Assembly: GCA_944393235.1 (NCBI GenBank)
Contig: CALXZJ010000011.1
Span: 1 to 39,739, forward strand
Source: an uncultured Alphaproteobacteria bacterium
GTDB taxonomy: Bacteria; Pseudomonadota; Alphaproteobacteria; RF32; CAG-239
DNA: 39,739 bases
Direction: 5' to 3'
The number at the start of each line of letters is the position of its first letter. The stretch's first letter is position 1. Shown here piece after piece: positions 15,983 to 25,473 of this stretch. The notes beneath the pieces are model-generated. The model was not told the DNA's origin. It saw only the letters and a list, made by a program, of their open reading frames with translations, and did not search any database. The position numbers and the translations under genes were made by a program.

Positions 15983-17410
15983 TCAAGATTTTATTTCAAT
16001 CGGCAAATAAACCGTAAAGGTTGTGCCGTTATAATTTGTGGAATTAACCGTCAGGTTTCCGTGATGGCGAAGAATGATTTGTTTGGCAATGGATAAGCCT
16101 AATCCCGTACCTTTGATGTTTAAGTCTTTATGTTCCTGCATCCGATAAAAACGTTCGGTCAAACGCATCAGATCTTCACGACTGATTTTTGTTCCTTTGT
16201 TGTTAACGGATACCGACAGGGCTTTACCGTCTGAGACTTGAAAACTTTTTGAAGGCGGAATTTTCTCAACTTCCTTTATGGAGATGGTGATATCGCTCGG
16301 CGATAAGCCATATTTAATAGCATTATCCACCAAATTTTGTATCAATTGTCTTATTTGCTGGTGGTCGGCATTAATCAGCGGCAGTTCTTCAGGAACATCG
16401 CTTATTATTTGCATGTTTTTATTTTCGGCTTTTAAGGACATTGCTTGAACAACCTCATCTACCACATCTGAAAGATTTATCATTTCTGTCGGCTTTTCAT
16501 CCTGGGATAATTCTATCCGAGATAACGACAGTAGGTTTTCAATCAATTCTGACATAAATTCAGCCTGATCAGCCATGATTTTTAAAAAATATTCCCGAGC
16601 TTGCTCATCATCTTTGGCTGAAGTCTGTAAAGTTTCAATAAAACCGGATATAACCGACAAAGGTGTCCGCAGCTCATGGCTGGCATTGGCAACAAAATCT
16701 GATTGCATTTTTTCGATTTTAACCGCTTTGCTTAAATCATATAGTGAGATAACGGCTACCGTGCGTCCTTTGGAAAACCACGGCAACTGTTTGATATGGG
16801 CGTATACTTTTTGCTTGGGATCAATTGATGAATAAAATATCAGATTTTCAGCTTCGCTTTCTTTTTTAAGCACTCGATTGACAGCATTTATGAAATTGTT
16901 GGCGCTAAACACATTTTCAATATTTTTATTTGTAATGTCATTGCCCAAAAATTGACGTGCCGATAAATTTGCACCCAATATGTTGCCGGAACGATCAATC
17001 ATTAAAATCGGATCCGGCAGGGTATCCAACACAGCCGTATCAGACATAACCTGCGACTCTAACGCATCTGTCCGATTAATCCAGAATTTATGCACAGAAT
17101 TGACAGCCTCGGCAATCTCTTTTGCTTCTTGTTCTGATAATTCAACATTAAAATCTTCGTTAATTTCACCTTTTGCCAGTTCGTTAATATATTTTTTTAA
17201 TTGTTGTAATTCCGTACTTATCGGAAGCAAAAAAAACATATTTGCGATAAGAACCATTATATAAGACATAATAATCCAATAAGGCGTCAATAAATTTAGC
17301 GCTCCCAACAAAGCAAACACCAACGCTGCCGGCAGTGATAAAACCAGAACTCGGGCAATGAAATTTGAATTGTTATCAAATTCAAACCGTCCGATTTTTT
17401 TAAATAACAT
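15983..17410 (-). CDS. PhoR-type sensor histidine kinase, no partner regulator nearby
   Basis: A 475-residue inner-membrane kinase. Two membrane helices lie near residues 25-63, with no real periplasmic domain between them, followed by a linker, a PAS-like domain (about 125-230) and the kinase core. The H box is NASHELRTPLSVISG with the phosphorylated His near 245; the N box is LVDNAIKYG and the G box GTGLGLSIAKQI. The short-loop, PAS-containing layout is that of PhoR, which senses phosphate status through PstSCAB-PhoU. No response regulator, pst or phoU gene is in the window, and the divergent neighbour is mutS, so the kinase is an orphan here. GAGG precedes the ATG. Confidence 0.85.
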   Translation of the reverse strand: MLFKKIGRFEFDNNSNFIARVLVLSLPAALVFALLGALNLLTPYWIIMSYIMVLIANMFFLLPISTELQQLKKYINELAKGEINEDFNVELSEQEAKEIAEAVNSVHKFWINRTDALESQVMSDTAVLDTLPDPILMIDRSGNILGANLSARQFLGNDITNKNIENVFSANNFINAVNRVLKKESEAENLIFYSSIDPKQKVYAHIKQLPWFSKGRTVAVISLYDLSKAVKIEKMQSDFVANASHELRTPLSVISGFIETLQTSAKDDEQAREYFLKIMADQAEFMSELIENLLSLSRIELSQDEKPTEMINLSDVVDEVVQAMSLKAENKNMQIISDVPEELPLINADHQQIRQLIQNLVDNAIKYGLSPSDITISIKEVEKIPPSKSFQVSDGKALSVSVNNKGTKISREDLMRLTERFYRMQEHKDLNIKGTGLGLSIAKQIILRHHGNLTVNSTNYNGTTFTVYLPIEIKS

Positions 17411-17516
17411 AAGAAACCTCGTCTATATTTATAAAAAAATTATGGACTCGTTATGAAAATATATTATTATGTAAGGAGTTTAAATTTATTTAATATAGCC
17501 TTTTAATAAAGATATC

Positions 17517-20216
17517 ATGAGCGAAGAATCTATTAATCTGACGCCAGCCATGGCCGAATATATGAAAGTTAAAAATGCCCATAAAGATTATCTTATCTTT
17601 TATCGAATGGGAGATTTTTATGAGCTTTTTTTTGATGATGCTTTGGTTGCTTCCAAAGCATTAGATATTGCTTTAACCAAACGCGGTAAGTCTGAAGGAA
17701 AAAACATACCGATGTGCGGCGTTCCGTTTCATGCTTATGAAAATTATCTGGCAAGGCTTATTCATCAAGGTTATAAAGTTGCCATCTGCGAACAAATGGA
17801 AACGCCGGAAGAAGCAAAAAAACGCGGCCGCAGTGCAATTGTCCGACGTGAAGTGATACGCTTGGTCACACCCGGGACTTTAACCGAAGACAATCTTTTG
17901 GACGCCAGACGCAACAATTATCTTTTATGCTGTGCCAGACATAACGACAACTTCGGTCTTTCTTGGCTGGATTTATCAACCGGAGATTTCTTTACGCAAT
18001 ATATTCCTTCTTCGCTTGATACGATGGGGGGTGATATTCAAAATGTTTTATCAAAATTACAGCCTGTGGAAATTATTGTGGCTGACAATATGCTGCAAAT
18101 CCCCGATTTATTTGATATTTTTAATTTGCTCCGCGACAAGCTTACTGTTTTGCCGGAAGCGCGTTTTAACAGTTTAAGCGCCAAACAATATTTAGAAAAA
18201 CTTTTTCATGTTAAAACTCTTGAAGCTTTTGGTAATTTTACCAAAGCCGAGATCGCCGCGGCAGGCGTTATCCTTGATTATGTTGAAAATACGCAAAAAG
18301 GTAAAATGCCGCGGATTAAACACCCGATTAAAATCAATGACGCCAAATATATGGAAATTGACAACGCCACGCGCGCTAATCTGGAAATCTCGGATTCCGC
18401 ACACGGCGATAAAAGTGTTACGCTCTTAGGCACTATGGACCGTACCATAACCGGTGCCGGCGCGCGGCTATTGCGCGCCAGGTTGGCTAGTCCTTCTATG
18501 GATATTGAAGAAATTAACAAACGTTTGGACGCCATTGAGTTTTTTATCAGCGTGCCGGAAATAAGACACGAATTGCGGGAATATTTTAAAAGTTTTTCAG
18601 ACTTGGAAAGATCTATTTCACGTTTGAGTCTTGGGCGCGGCGGTCCGAAAGATTTGTCTGCCATCGGGTTAACTCTGTCTTTTGTACCGAAAATTAAAAA
18701 TTTGCTAAACTCTTACGGCAAATATAATAAAATTTTGGAAAAGCTCCCCGATGCCATTGAGAATATCTTAAAAAAGCCAAGCGATTTCAGCACCATCGTC
18801 AGTAATTTGGAAAGAGCCCTCATAGATGAGGAAAATTTACCGGTACTGGCTCGCGACGGCGGCTTTATTCGTGAAGGATATTATCCGGCATTAGATGAAC
18901 TGCGCAGTTTGCACAATAACAGTCGGGAGCTTATTACAAAACTTGAACAAAAATATATTGAAGAAACAAATATTATTAATTTAAGAATACGTTATAATAA
19001 TGTTTTGGGGTACTTTATTGAAATTCCTGCCAAGCATGCAACCGCCATGTTGCAGAATCCGCAATTTATTCATCGGCAATCGGTTTTGAATGCCGCGCGT
19101 TTTGTTACGGTTGAATTAACAGATTTAGAAAAAGAAATCCGCAGCGCTAAAGAAAAAGCCGTGGCTATGGAGCTTGAAATCTATGAACGGTTGATTGATG
19201 ATATTTTATGTGTTTCCGATGATATATCCGTTACAGCCAGTGCCATGGCTGAACTTGACGTGGCAGCGGCGTTGGCTGATTTGGCCGTAGAACGGAAATA
19301 TTGCCGGCCGATTTTGGAAGATTCTACGGTTTTTGATATTAAAGAAGGTCGGCATCCGGTGGTTGAAGCCTCTATTGAAAAAACACATGACGGAGTTTTT
19401 GTCAGCAACGACTGTTCGCTTAACGGCGAAACAAATCGCATCTGGCTTTTGACCGGACCAAACATGGCCGGTAAATCTACTTTTTTACGGCAAAACGCTT
19501 TGATTGCTATTATGGCGCAAACCGGTTCTTATGTGCCATGCGCTTCGGCCAGAATCGGTCTTGTGGATAAAGTTTTTTCCCGTGTCGGCGCTTCAGATGA
19601 TTTGTCGCGCGGGCGTTCTACCTTTATGGTAGAAATGGTCGAAACCGCTGCCATCTTAAACCAATCAACACCGCATTCATTTGTGATTTTGGATGAAATC
19701 GGACGCGGCACGGCAACTTATGACGGCTTATCTATTGCTTGGGCCGTGGTTGAACATTTGCATGAAATTAATTGTTGTCGGGCACTGTTTGCCACACATT
19801 ACCACGAGCTCACGGTTTTGGCTTCCAAACTCAATGCCTTAACATTGCATTGCATGAAAATTAAAGAATTTAAAGATGAGGTTATTTTTATGCATGAAGT
19901 GATTAACGGTACGGCTGACCGTTCATACGGTATCCATGTCGCCAAGCTTGCCGGACTTCCCAAATTGGTTTTAAAACGTGCCGAACAGGTTTTGCATTCT
20001 TTGGAGAACAACCCGAATAATCAGACAATTTCTTCCATTGAAAATGATTTGCCGTTGTTTGCCGCATTTAAAAAACAAGAAGCGGAAAAAGAAAAAGTTT
20101 CGCCGTTGGAGCAGGCGCTAAAAGAGCTTAATCCTGACAACCTTACCCCAAAAGCTGCCTTGGACAAGCTTTATGAATTAAAAAATCTGGCGCAAATTGC
20201 CGCTCATGATAAATAA
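17517..20216 (+). CDS. mutS: DNA mismatch repair protein MutS
   Basis: MutS recognises mismatches and small loops and recruits MutL. The 899-residue protein is full length. The mismatch-reading motif is FYE in RMGDFYELF (Phe near 34). The ATPase has Walker A GPNMAGKST, a Walker B ending VILDEIGRGT and the ATHYHEL switch. The C-terminal region is intact to a helical tail. The ATG at 17517 has no clear ribosome site; a strong TAAGGAG lies about 40 bp upstream with no usable in-frame start, because the mutS frame has a stop at 17496. The gene is divergent from the PhoR-like gene and its stop is 2 bp from the convergent uup stop. Confidence 0.97.
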   Translation: MSEESINLTPAMAEYMKVKNAHKDYLIFYRMGDFYELFFDDALVASKALDIALTKRGKSEGKNIPMCGVPFHAYENYLARLIHQGYKVAICEQMETPEEAKKRGRSAIVRREVIRLVTPGTLTEDNLLDARRNNYLLCCARHNDNFGLSWLDLSTGDFFTQYIPSSLDTMGGDIQNVLSKLQPVEIIVADNMLQIPDLFDIFNLLRDKLTVLPEARFNSLSAKQYLEKLFHVKTLEAFGNFTKAEIAAAGVILDYVENTQKGKMPRIKHPIKINDAKYMEIDNATRANLEISDSAHGDKSVTLLGTMDRTITGAGARLLRARLASPSMDIEEINKRLDAIEFFISVPEIRHELREYFKSFSDLERSISRLSLGRGGPKDLSAIGLTLSFVPKIKNLLNSYGKYNKILEKLPDAIENILKKPSDFSTIVSNLERALIDEENLPVLARDGGFIREGYYPALDELRSLHNNSRELITKLEQKYIEETNIINLRIRYNNVLGYFIEIPAKHATAMLQNPQFIHRQSVLNAARFVTVELTDLEKEIRSAKEKAVAMELEIYERLIDDILCVSDDISVTASAMAELDVAAALADLAVERKYCRPILEDSTVFDIKEGRHPVVEASIEKTHDGVFVSNDCSLNGETNRIWLLTGPNMAGKSTFLRQNALIAIMAQTGSYVPCASARIGLVDKVFSRVGASDDLSRGRSTFMVEMVETAAILNQSTPHSFVILDEIGRGTATYDGLSIAWAVVEHLHEINCCRALFATHYHELTVLASKLNALTLHCMKIKEFKDEVIFMHEVINGTADRSYGIHVAKLAGLPKLVLKRAEQVLHSLENNPNNQTISSIENDLPLFAAFKKQEAEKEKVSPLEQALKELNPDNLTPKAALDKLYELKNLAQIAAHDK

Positions 20217-20218
20217 TA

Positions 20219-22033
20219 TCATTTTTGCAAAGCTTCCGCTTTGAGGCTGATTTCCAGCCATGTATTTTCTTTTTCCTCCTTTTGGAGGCGGCAGGATTGT
20301 AATTCTTCCGTTAAAGCATCAAACTCTTCCGGCGCGGTAGAATATAAATCGGTTTGTGTATAAAGACGTTGTTCAATTTCAGCAATGCGTTTTTCCAATA
20401 CGCTGATTTCATCGGGCAAGATTTGCAATAAGCGTTGGTCTTTGTAAGAGAGTTTTGTTGTCCCCGTCGGTTTGGCAGCAGATATTGAAGGCGTTGATGC
20501 CGGCAATTGCCCGCCGGATTGTTTTTTGACCGGTGTGGCTTTAATTTTTTCCAACAATTCGGAATAGCTGCCGACATGTTCGGTAATCGTGCCGTCGCCT
20601 TTCATATATAAAAGCGAAGTAGCCACTTTGTCCATAAAATCGCGGTCGTGGCTGACAATCAGGATTGTCCCCGGATATTCATCCAAAACTTCTTGCAGCA
20701 AATCCAAGGTGTCCATATCCAGATCATTGGTCGGCTCGTCCAATACCAAAAAATTGGAAGGTTTGGCCAAAGCCACCGCCAGCATCAAGCGGTTTTTCTC
20801 GCCGCCGGAAAGTGATGAAACCGGGCATTGCGCCTGATCTGGTTTAAATAGAAAATCTTTCAGATATGCCACGACATGGCGATAATGTCCGCGCACCCAA
20901 ATATGATCGCCTTCATTGCAAAGCGTCTTCCATAAAGTCTTTTTAGGATCCAGTGTCATACGATTCTGGTCAAAATAAGCCTCCTCCAGATTTTTGCCGA
21001 TACGCACGAAACCCGAATCCGGATCCAATTTTTTGGTCAATAATTTTATCAAGGTGGTTTTGCCGGCGCCGTTTGGCCCGACAATACCCAAGCGATTGCC
21101 TTTAATGACGCGGATGGAGAAATCTTTGACCAATTCACGACCGCCATAGGCTTTATAGATGTGCTTTGCCTCAATCACCAAGCGTGAACGCAGCTCGCCG
21201 GAATCTATCTCCAGATTAACCGAACCGACTTGTTTGATTTGCTCGCGCCGTTCCTGACGCAGCTGCTGCAAACGCCGCAATCTTCCTTGATTGCGCTTGC
21301 GGCGGGCGGTAACGCCTTTATGCAGCCATTCGGTTTCTTCCTCAATTTTTTTATTTAAATATTTTTGGGCAATAATTTCTTGCTCCAAAATTTGCTCCTG
21401 CCATTCGTCAAAATGCGCAAAACCTTTATTGCTGTAATGCAAAATGCCGCGATCCAGCCATAAACTCCGACGAGACACATGATTTAAAAACATTCGGTCA
21501 TGACTGATAACCACCACCGCCCCTTTGAATTTTTCAATTATTTCTTCCAGCTTTTCAATCGTGGCAATGTCTAAATGGTTGGTCGGCTCATCTAACAGCA
21601 AAATATCCGGCTCACCAATAAGCGCCCTTGCCAAAGCGGCTTTTTTCAACTCGCCGCCGGAAGCTGCTGTCGGCGCCTGTTTATCCAAAATCCCCAACCG
21701 TTCAATTAAGATATCCGCTTTATATTCCTGCTCGCCGTCGTTTTTTTCCAAGCCGTTCAAAATATACTGACGCAAGGTATCATAACCGGTGAAATCCGGT
21801 TCTTGCGGCATGTACGAAATTTTGGTACCGGGTTGGATAAAAATTTCTGCCGAATCCGCTTCCAGTAATCCGCTGATAACTTTTAACAAAGTGGATTTTC
21901 CCGAGCCGTTGCGTCCGACCAAACAGATTTTATCGCCGCGACTGATATTTAAATCAACACCCGTAAACAAGGGCGTCAATCCAAAACTCAAGCGAACATT
22001 TTTCATTGTATAAATCGGCGTTTCGACCGGCAT
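20219..22033 (-). CDS. uup: ABC-F ATPase, Uup-like
   Basis: A soluble 604-residue protein with two ABC ATPase domains and no membrane segment. Walker A motifs are GRNGSGKST and GPNGAGKTT, and the signatures are SGGELKK and LSGGEKNR. The domains are separated by a charged linker (about 240-310) and followed by a C-terminal coiled coil (about 520-604), which distinguishes Uup from EttA. ABC-F proteins act on the ribosome; Uup is linked to ribosome function and to transposon excision phenotypes. AAAGGA precedes the ATG. Confidence 0.88.
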   Translation of the reverse strand: MPVETPIYTMKNVRLSFGLTPLFTGVDLNISRGDKICLVGRNGSGKSTLLKVISGLLEADSAEIFIQPGTKISYMPQEPDFTGYDTLRQYILNGLEKNDGEQEYKADILIERLGILDKQAPTAASGGELKKAALARALIGEPDILLLDEPTNHLDIATIEKLEEIIEKFKGAVVVISHDRMFLNHVSRRSLWLDRGILHYSNKGFAHFDEWQEQILEQEIIAQKYLNKKIEEETEWLHKGVTARRKRNQGRLRRLQQLRQERREQIKQVGSVNLEIDSGELRSRLVIEAKHIYKAYGGRELVKDFSIRVIKGNRLGIVGPNGAGKTTLIKLLTKKLDPDSGFVRIGKNLEEAYFDQNRMTLDPKKTLWKTLCNEGDHIWVRGHYRHVVAYLKDFLFKPDQAQCPVSSLSGGEKNRLMLAVALAKPSNFLVLDEPTNDLDMDTLDLLQEVLDEYPGTILIVSHDRDFMDKVATSLLYMKGDGTITEHVGSYSELLEKIKATPVKKQSGGQLPASTPSISAAKPTGTTKLSYKDQRLLQILPDEISVLEKRIAEIEQRLYTQTDLYSTAPEEFDALTEELQSCRLQKEEKENTWLEISLKAEALQK

Positions 22034-22162
22034 ATTCTTATCCTTTCCTTTTTCCTTTGCCTAACATACAATTTTTTTATTTTTTTACAACAATATTTGC
22101 CTTGAAAGTGCATTTTTTTTAGCTTAGTATGTCTTGAAAGTTATGTATGAGGGATTTTTAGA

Positions 22163-23296
22163 ATGTATAAATTTATTATATCAGTATGTTCGGGAATGTT
22201 ATTGGCACAAACCTCTTTTGCCCAAAGTTTTGATTTGGCGTCTGAAATCGGCTCCGATGCGCCTGCAGAAGAAATTGAAGTGCAAAAAAATGAAAAAGCA
22301 GTTGCTGATGACCGGGGGATTTTTTCATTCTTAAATTTCTCATTTATAAAAAAACCGGCGAAAGAAGAAATTGAAATTAAAGAAGGTACACAACAGCCTG
22401 CCGAAACAAAAGTTAACGAAACGCCTTTACAAAAACTCTTACGGCTTGCCGATGAAGGCAACGCCAACGCCCAACTTTCTTTGGGTTATATGTATTTATA
22501 CGGCACAGATGGTGTGAATGTTGACCATGCCCAAGCATTTAAATATTATGAAATGGCTGCCGCACAGGACAATAAAATTGCCTTAAACAACTTGGGAAGC
22601 CTTTATTTTAATGGTATCGGCACACAAACGAACTATCTTAAAGCCGCTCAACTGTTTGCCCGCGCCGCAGAACTCGGGAGCGATGATGCCGCGGTTAATT
22701 TGGCTTTTATTTATTTAAGCGGTTCTAATCAAAATAAAAATCTTGATGATGCCGTAAAACTATTGCAACAGGCGGCAGATGCCGGCAACAATACGGCAAA
22801 ATTTATGCTTGGCTATGCTTACTACCGTGGGTTTCGTGTTCCGCAAGATTATTATAAAGCGGTTAGCTTAATCAGAGATGCCGCTGCCGTTAATTTTGAC
22901 GAAGCCCAATATATGTTAGCCTTGATGTATATTAACGGTCAAGGAATTGCTCAAAACTACGGAAATGCCATTAAGTACTTACGCGCAGCCGTGTCTCAAG
23001 GCAATGTCGATGCCATTACGACGCTTGCCGACATTCTTACACAAGGAACCATGTATCCCCGTAATTTAATTCAGGCACATATTCTTTATAATATTGCTTC
23101 GGTGTATGGTGCTCAAGGCGCCGCCGAGCAAAGAGACGCTCTTGCAGGAAAATTAAAAATTGAAGAATTATTGCCTGCACAAGCTCAGGCCGAAGCTTTT
23201 AAAGCAAAACCTTCCGAGCTGACAGCTTATATCCGACAAACGTTTGGAAACAATATACGGCGTTATATTGATGAAAATTTAAAACAAAAGAACTAA
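22163..23296 (+). CDS. Secreted Sel1-repeat (TPR-like) protein
   Basis: A 377-residue protein with an N-terminal signal peptide (about 1-20, ending SFAQS). A charged, low-complexity stretch follows to about residue 90, then about six Sel1-type repeats of roughly 36 residues with the pattern A-x2-LG-x-(M/L)Y-x2-G...A-x2-(Y/L)...A-A-x2-G. Such solenoids serve as periplasmic or secreted protein-interaction scaffolds. The specific partner is unknown. A GAGGGA site lies upstream of the ATG. It is followed 34 bp later by the UPF0104-type gene on the same strand, suggesting an operon. Confidence 0.82.
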   Translation: MYKFIISVCSGMLLAQTSFAQSFDLASEIGSDAPAEEIEVQKNEKAVADDRGIFSFLNFSFIKKPAKEEIEIKEGTQQPAETKVNETPLQKLLRLADEGNANAQLSLGYMYLYGTDGVNVDHAQAFKYYEMAAAQDNKIALNNLGSLYFNGIGTQTNYLKAAQLFARAAELGSDDAAVNLAFIYLSGSNQNKNLDDAVKLLQQAADAGNNTAKFMLGYAYYRGFRVPQDYYKAVSLIRDAAAVNFDEAQYMLALMYINGQGIAQNYGNAIKYLRAAVSQGNVDAITTLADILTQGTMYPRNLIQAHILYNIASVYGAQGAAEQRDALAGKLKIEELLPAQAQAEAFKAKPSELTAYIRQTFGNNIRRYIDENLKQKN

Positions 23297-23330
23297 ATTA
23301 ATATGCGTTGGAAACTGGTGGGGATTATAC

Positions 23331-24443
23331 GTGAAATTCAAAAAAAATAAATCCAAAGTAATAAAAAATTCCGGCATGGCTTATAAAACAAAACGCCTGA
23401 TTAAAAGAGCCATTTCGTGGGCCGGTTTGTTTTTCTTTGCTTTGGCAGCATTAATGATTTATAAGCAACTCGCAAAATATGACTGGAGTGATTTGCAGGC
23501 AGCTATTTTAAGCATTCCGCACAAAAATCTGGCTTATGCCTGCATCGCCTCATTTTTTGGTTATATTGCCCTCTCCTCATATGACTTTTTGGCGTTAAAA
23601 TACATTAAACACAAATTGCCTTTCTGGCGGTGGATGTTTGCCGGTTTTATCGGATTTTCGGTTAGTAACAATGCCGGTCATGCCATTGTTTCCGGCGGTG
23701 CTATTCGTTATCGGTTGTATACAAGATGGCGTCTGCATGCCAATGAAATCGTAAGAATTATTACTTTTTCGGGATTTACTTATTTGATCGCCTGTTTCTT
23801 TTTGATTATCATCGGTTATATTATTACGCCAAATCACGCTTTCGGTGAGGGATCTTTGTCTCATTTAACAACGGCTATTATTGCTTTTGTATCATTCATC
23901 GGCTTGGGAATTTATCTTAGCGCCAGTTTGTTTTACAAAAAGAAAATCGACATCAAAGGCATTGCTTTCAATATGCCGTCATTTAAAATGGCTTGGGCGC
24001 AAATTATTATCGGCAGCATTGATATTTTGATGGCGTCGCTTGTGCTTTATTGTACACTTATTTACTTTATTGACATTCCGTTTGATGTGTTTATCGGCGC
24101 TTTTATTATTGCCCAAATCTTAGGCGTGTACAGCCAGGTTCCCGGCGGCTTAGGGGTGTTTGAACTCGTGTTCTCAAATATTATTCCGGGGGCGGAAAAT
24201 CAAGCCATGCTTTTTGGCGCACTGATTACATACCGTATTATTTATTATCTGTTGCCGCTTATTGTATCCGGCATTGTGTTGTTTACTTATGAATGGTATT
24301 TGGGCTATCGGCAAAAGGAAATTAAACAACAACGACGGTTGGAGCGTATTAAAGAATATTTAGCTAAAAAAACCAAAAATATTTCACAAAAAGCACATAA
24401 CATAAAAGAAAAAGCGCAAGATGCCTTGCGGCACAATTCATAA
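23331..24443 (+). CDS. UPF0104/YbhN-type membrane protein (LPG synthase flippase-domain family)
   Basis: A 370-residue multi-pass protein with about eight membrane helices. It has the family features SNNAGHAIVSGGAIRYRLY near the middle and QVPGGLGVFE in the C-terminal half. The fold matches the lipid-flipping half of MprF without the synthetase domain. A basic, possibly helical tail of about 60 residues follows the last helix. Role and lipid substrate are not known. The frame begins with GTG at 23331, preceded by GGTGGGG; an ATG at 23376 is the alternative start. Confidence 0.78.
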   Translation: MKFKKNKSKVIKNSGMAYKTKRLIKRAISWAGLFFFALAALMIYKQLAKYDWSDLQAAILSIPHKNLAYACIASFFGYIALSSYDFLALKYIKHKLPFWRWMFAGFIGFSVSNNAGHAIVSGGAIRYRLYTRWRLHANEIVRIITFSGFTYLIACFFLIIIGYIITPNHAFGEGSLSHLTTAIIAFVSFIGLGIYLSASLFYKKKIDIKGIAFNMPSFKMAWAQIIIGSIDILMASLVLYCTLIYFIDIPFDVFIGAFIIAQILGVYSQVPGGLGVFELVFSNIIPGAENQAMLFGALITYRIIYYLLPLIVSGIVLFTYEWYLGYRQKEIKQQRRLERIKEYLAKKTKNISQKAHNIKEKAQDALRHNS

Positions 24444-24469
24444 CATTTTACATTGCTCCTGCAAAATCT

Positions 24470-24497
24470 AAAAGGCAGACATTAATGTCTGCCTTTT
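24470..24497. terminator. Bidirectional intrinsic terminator
   Basis: A perfect 14-bp inverted repeat, AAAAGGCAGACATT paired with AATGTCTGCCTTTT, with A and T runs at its two ends. It lies between the convergent UPF0104-type and mscL genes and can end transcription from both sides. Confidence 0.9.
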
Positions 24498-24519
24498 TAA
24501 TGATTGTTCTTGATATGTC

Positions 24520-25020
24520 TTATTTTTTGCGCGTTTTTTTAACCGCCGCAAGTTCTGAAGTGCAATGCGGACAACGCGTTGCCGCCAATGGAATTTCCGT
24601 GCAACAAAACGGGCAAGTTTTGGTTGCCGGCGCAGCGGCTGCCTCAGCTTTCTTTTCTTTGGCTAACATTTTTTCTTGTAAAGTGTTTATTGCTTTAATC
24701 AAAATAAACACGGCAAAAGCAACAATCACAAAACTTATCAGCGCGTTTAAAAACATGCCGACATTCATGGTTACCGCGCCGGCTTCCTGCGCCGCTTCCA
24801 ACGAAACATACGGCCCGGGAACGGCGCCGTCGTGCAAGACAAAATATAAATTGGCAAAATCAACTTTTCCCATCAACAGGCCTATCGGCGGCATAATGAT
24901 GTCTTTGACCAGCGAATCGACAATTTTACCGAAAGCGGCACCGATAATGATACCGACGGCCATGTCTATCACATTGCCACGCATGGCAAATTTTTTGAAT
25001 TCATTAATAAAGTTTTTCAT
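24520..25020 (-). CDS. mscL: MscL large-conductance channel with C-terminal zinc ribbon
   Basis: MscL opens under high membrane tension to release solutes after hypo-osmotic shock. The 166-residue protein has the N-terminal amphipathic segment and pore helix ([20 protein letters not shown]), the KDIIMPPIG loop and a second helix near 90-112. An Ala-rich linker is followed by two Cys pairs, CPFC (136/139) and CPHC (150/153), a zinc-ribbon-like module absent from E. coli MscL. The gene follows rbfA by 12 bp on the same strand and may be the last gene of that operon, ended by the terminator at 24470-24497. Confidence 0.93.
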   Translation of the reverse strand: MKNFINEFKKFAMRGNVIDMAVGIIIGAAFGKIVDSLVKDIIMPPIGLLMGKVDFANLYFVLHDGAVPGPYVSLEAAQEAGAVTMNVGMFLNALISFVIVAFAVFILIKAINTLQEKMLAKEKKAEAAAAPATKTCPFCCTEIPLAATRCPHCTSELAAVKKTRKK

Positions 25021-25032
25021 AGATGTTTCGCC

Positions 25033-25431
25033 TTAATCATCTTCTGTGGTACTTGGCTTTTGCAAATCTTGCGCTACTTTCGGATCACGCAACAGTTTTT
25101 CAATTTTATCAACTTCAACAAATGTGTCATCTGCCCTGAAGGTTAATTCCGGCGTGTAACGCAGTTGCAATTTGGCGGCAATCTGTTTTTTGAAAACCCA
25201 GGCATCTTCATTGAGTTTTTCCAGAATCTGCCCAAGGTTTTTGCCGTTTAAGGTCATGACATAAGCCGTGGCATATTTCAAATCCGGTGAAACACGCACT
25301 TCGGTTACCGTGATAAAAGCGTTTAACAGCTCAGCGCTATGCACTTCGCCACGTTCCAACGCCGAAGTCAGAACTTTTTTAATCTCCTGTCCGACACGCA
25401 GCTGACGCTGTGATACTTCCTTTTGTGCCAT
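25033..25431 (-). CDS. rbfA: Ribosome-binding factor A
   Basis: RbfA binds the immature 30S subunit and helps mature the 5' end of 16S rRNA, especially in the cold. The 132-residue protein shows the KH-like fold signature: RVGQEIKKVLTSAL, then ITVTEVRVSPDLKYATAYV and LQLRYTPELTFRADDT. AAGGA precedes the ATG, 42 bp after the infB stop. Its place after infB is canonical. Confidence 0.95.
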   Translation of the reverse strand: MAQKEVSQRQLRVGQEIKKVLTSALERGEVHSAELLNAFITVTEVRVSPDLKYATAYVMTLNGKNLGQILEKLNEDAWVFKKQIAAKLQLRYTPELTFRADDTFVEVDKIEKLLRDPKVAQDLQKPSTTEDD

Positions 25432-25473
25432 TATTTTGTTTCCTTTTTGTTATTATGACAAGACGTCGGCGGT

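Noticed and set aside
17453-17506. A 17-codon frame (MKIYYYVRSLNLFNIAF) upstream of mutS as a leader peptide.
   Set aside because: There is no ribosome site before it and no attenuator structure follows. The TAAGGAG inside it has no usable start downstream.
23303-23350. A 15-codon ATG frame overlapping the GTG start of the UPF0104-type gene.
   Set aside because: It is out of frame, short, and has no ribosome site or conserved feature.
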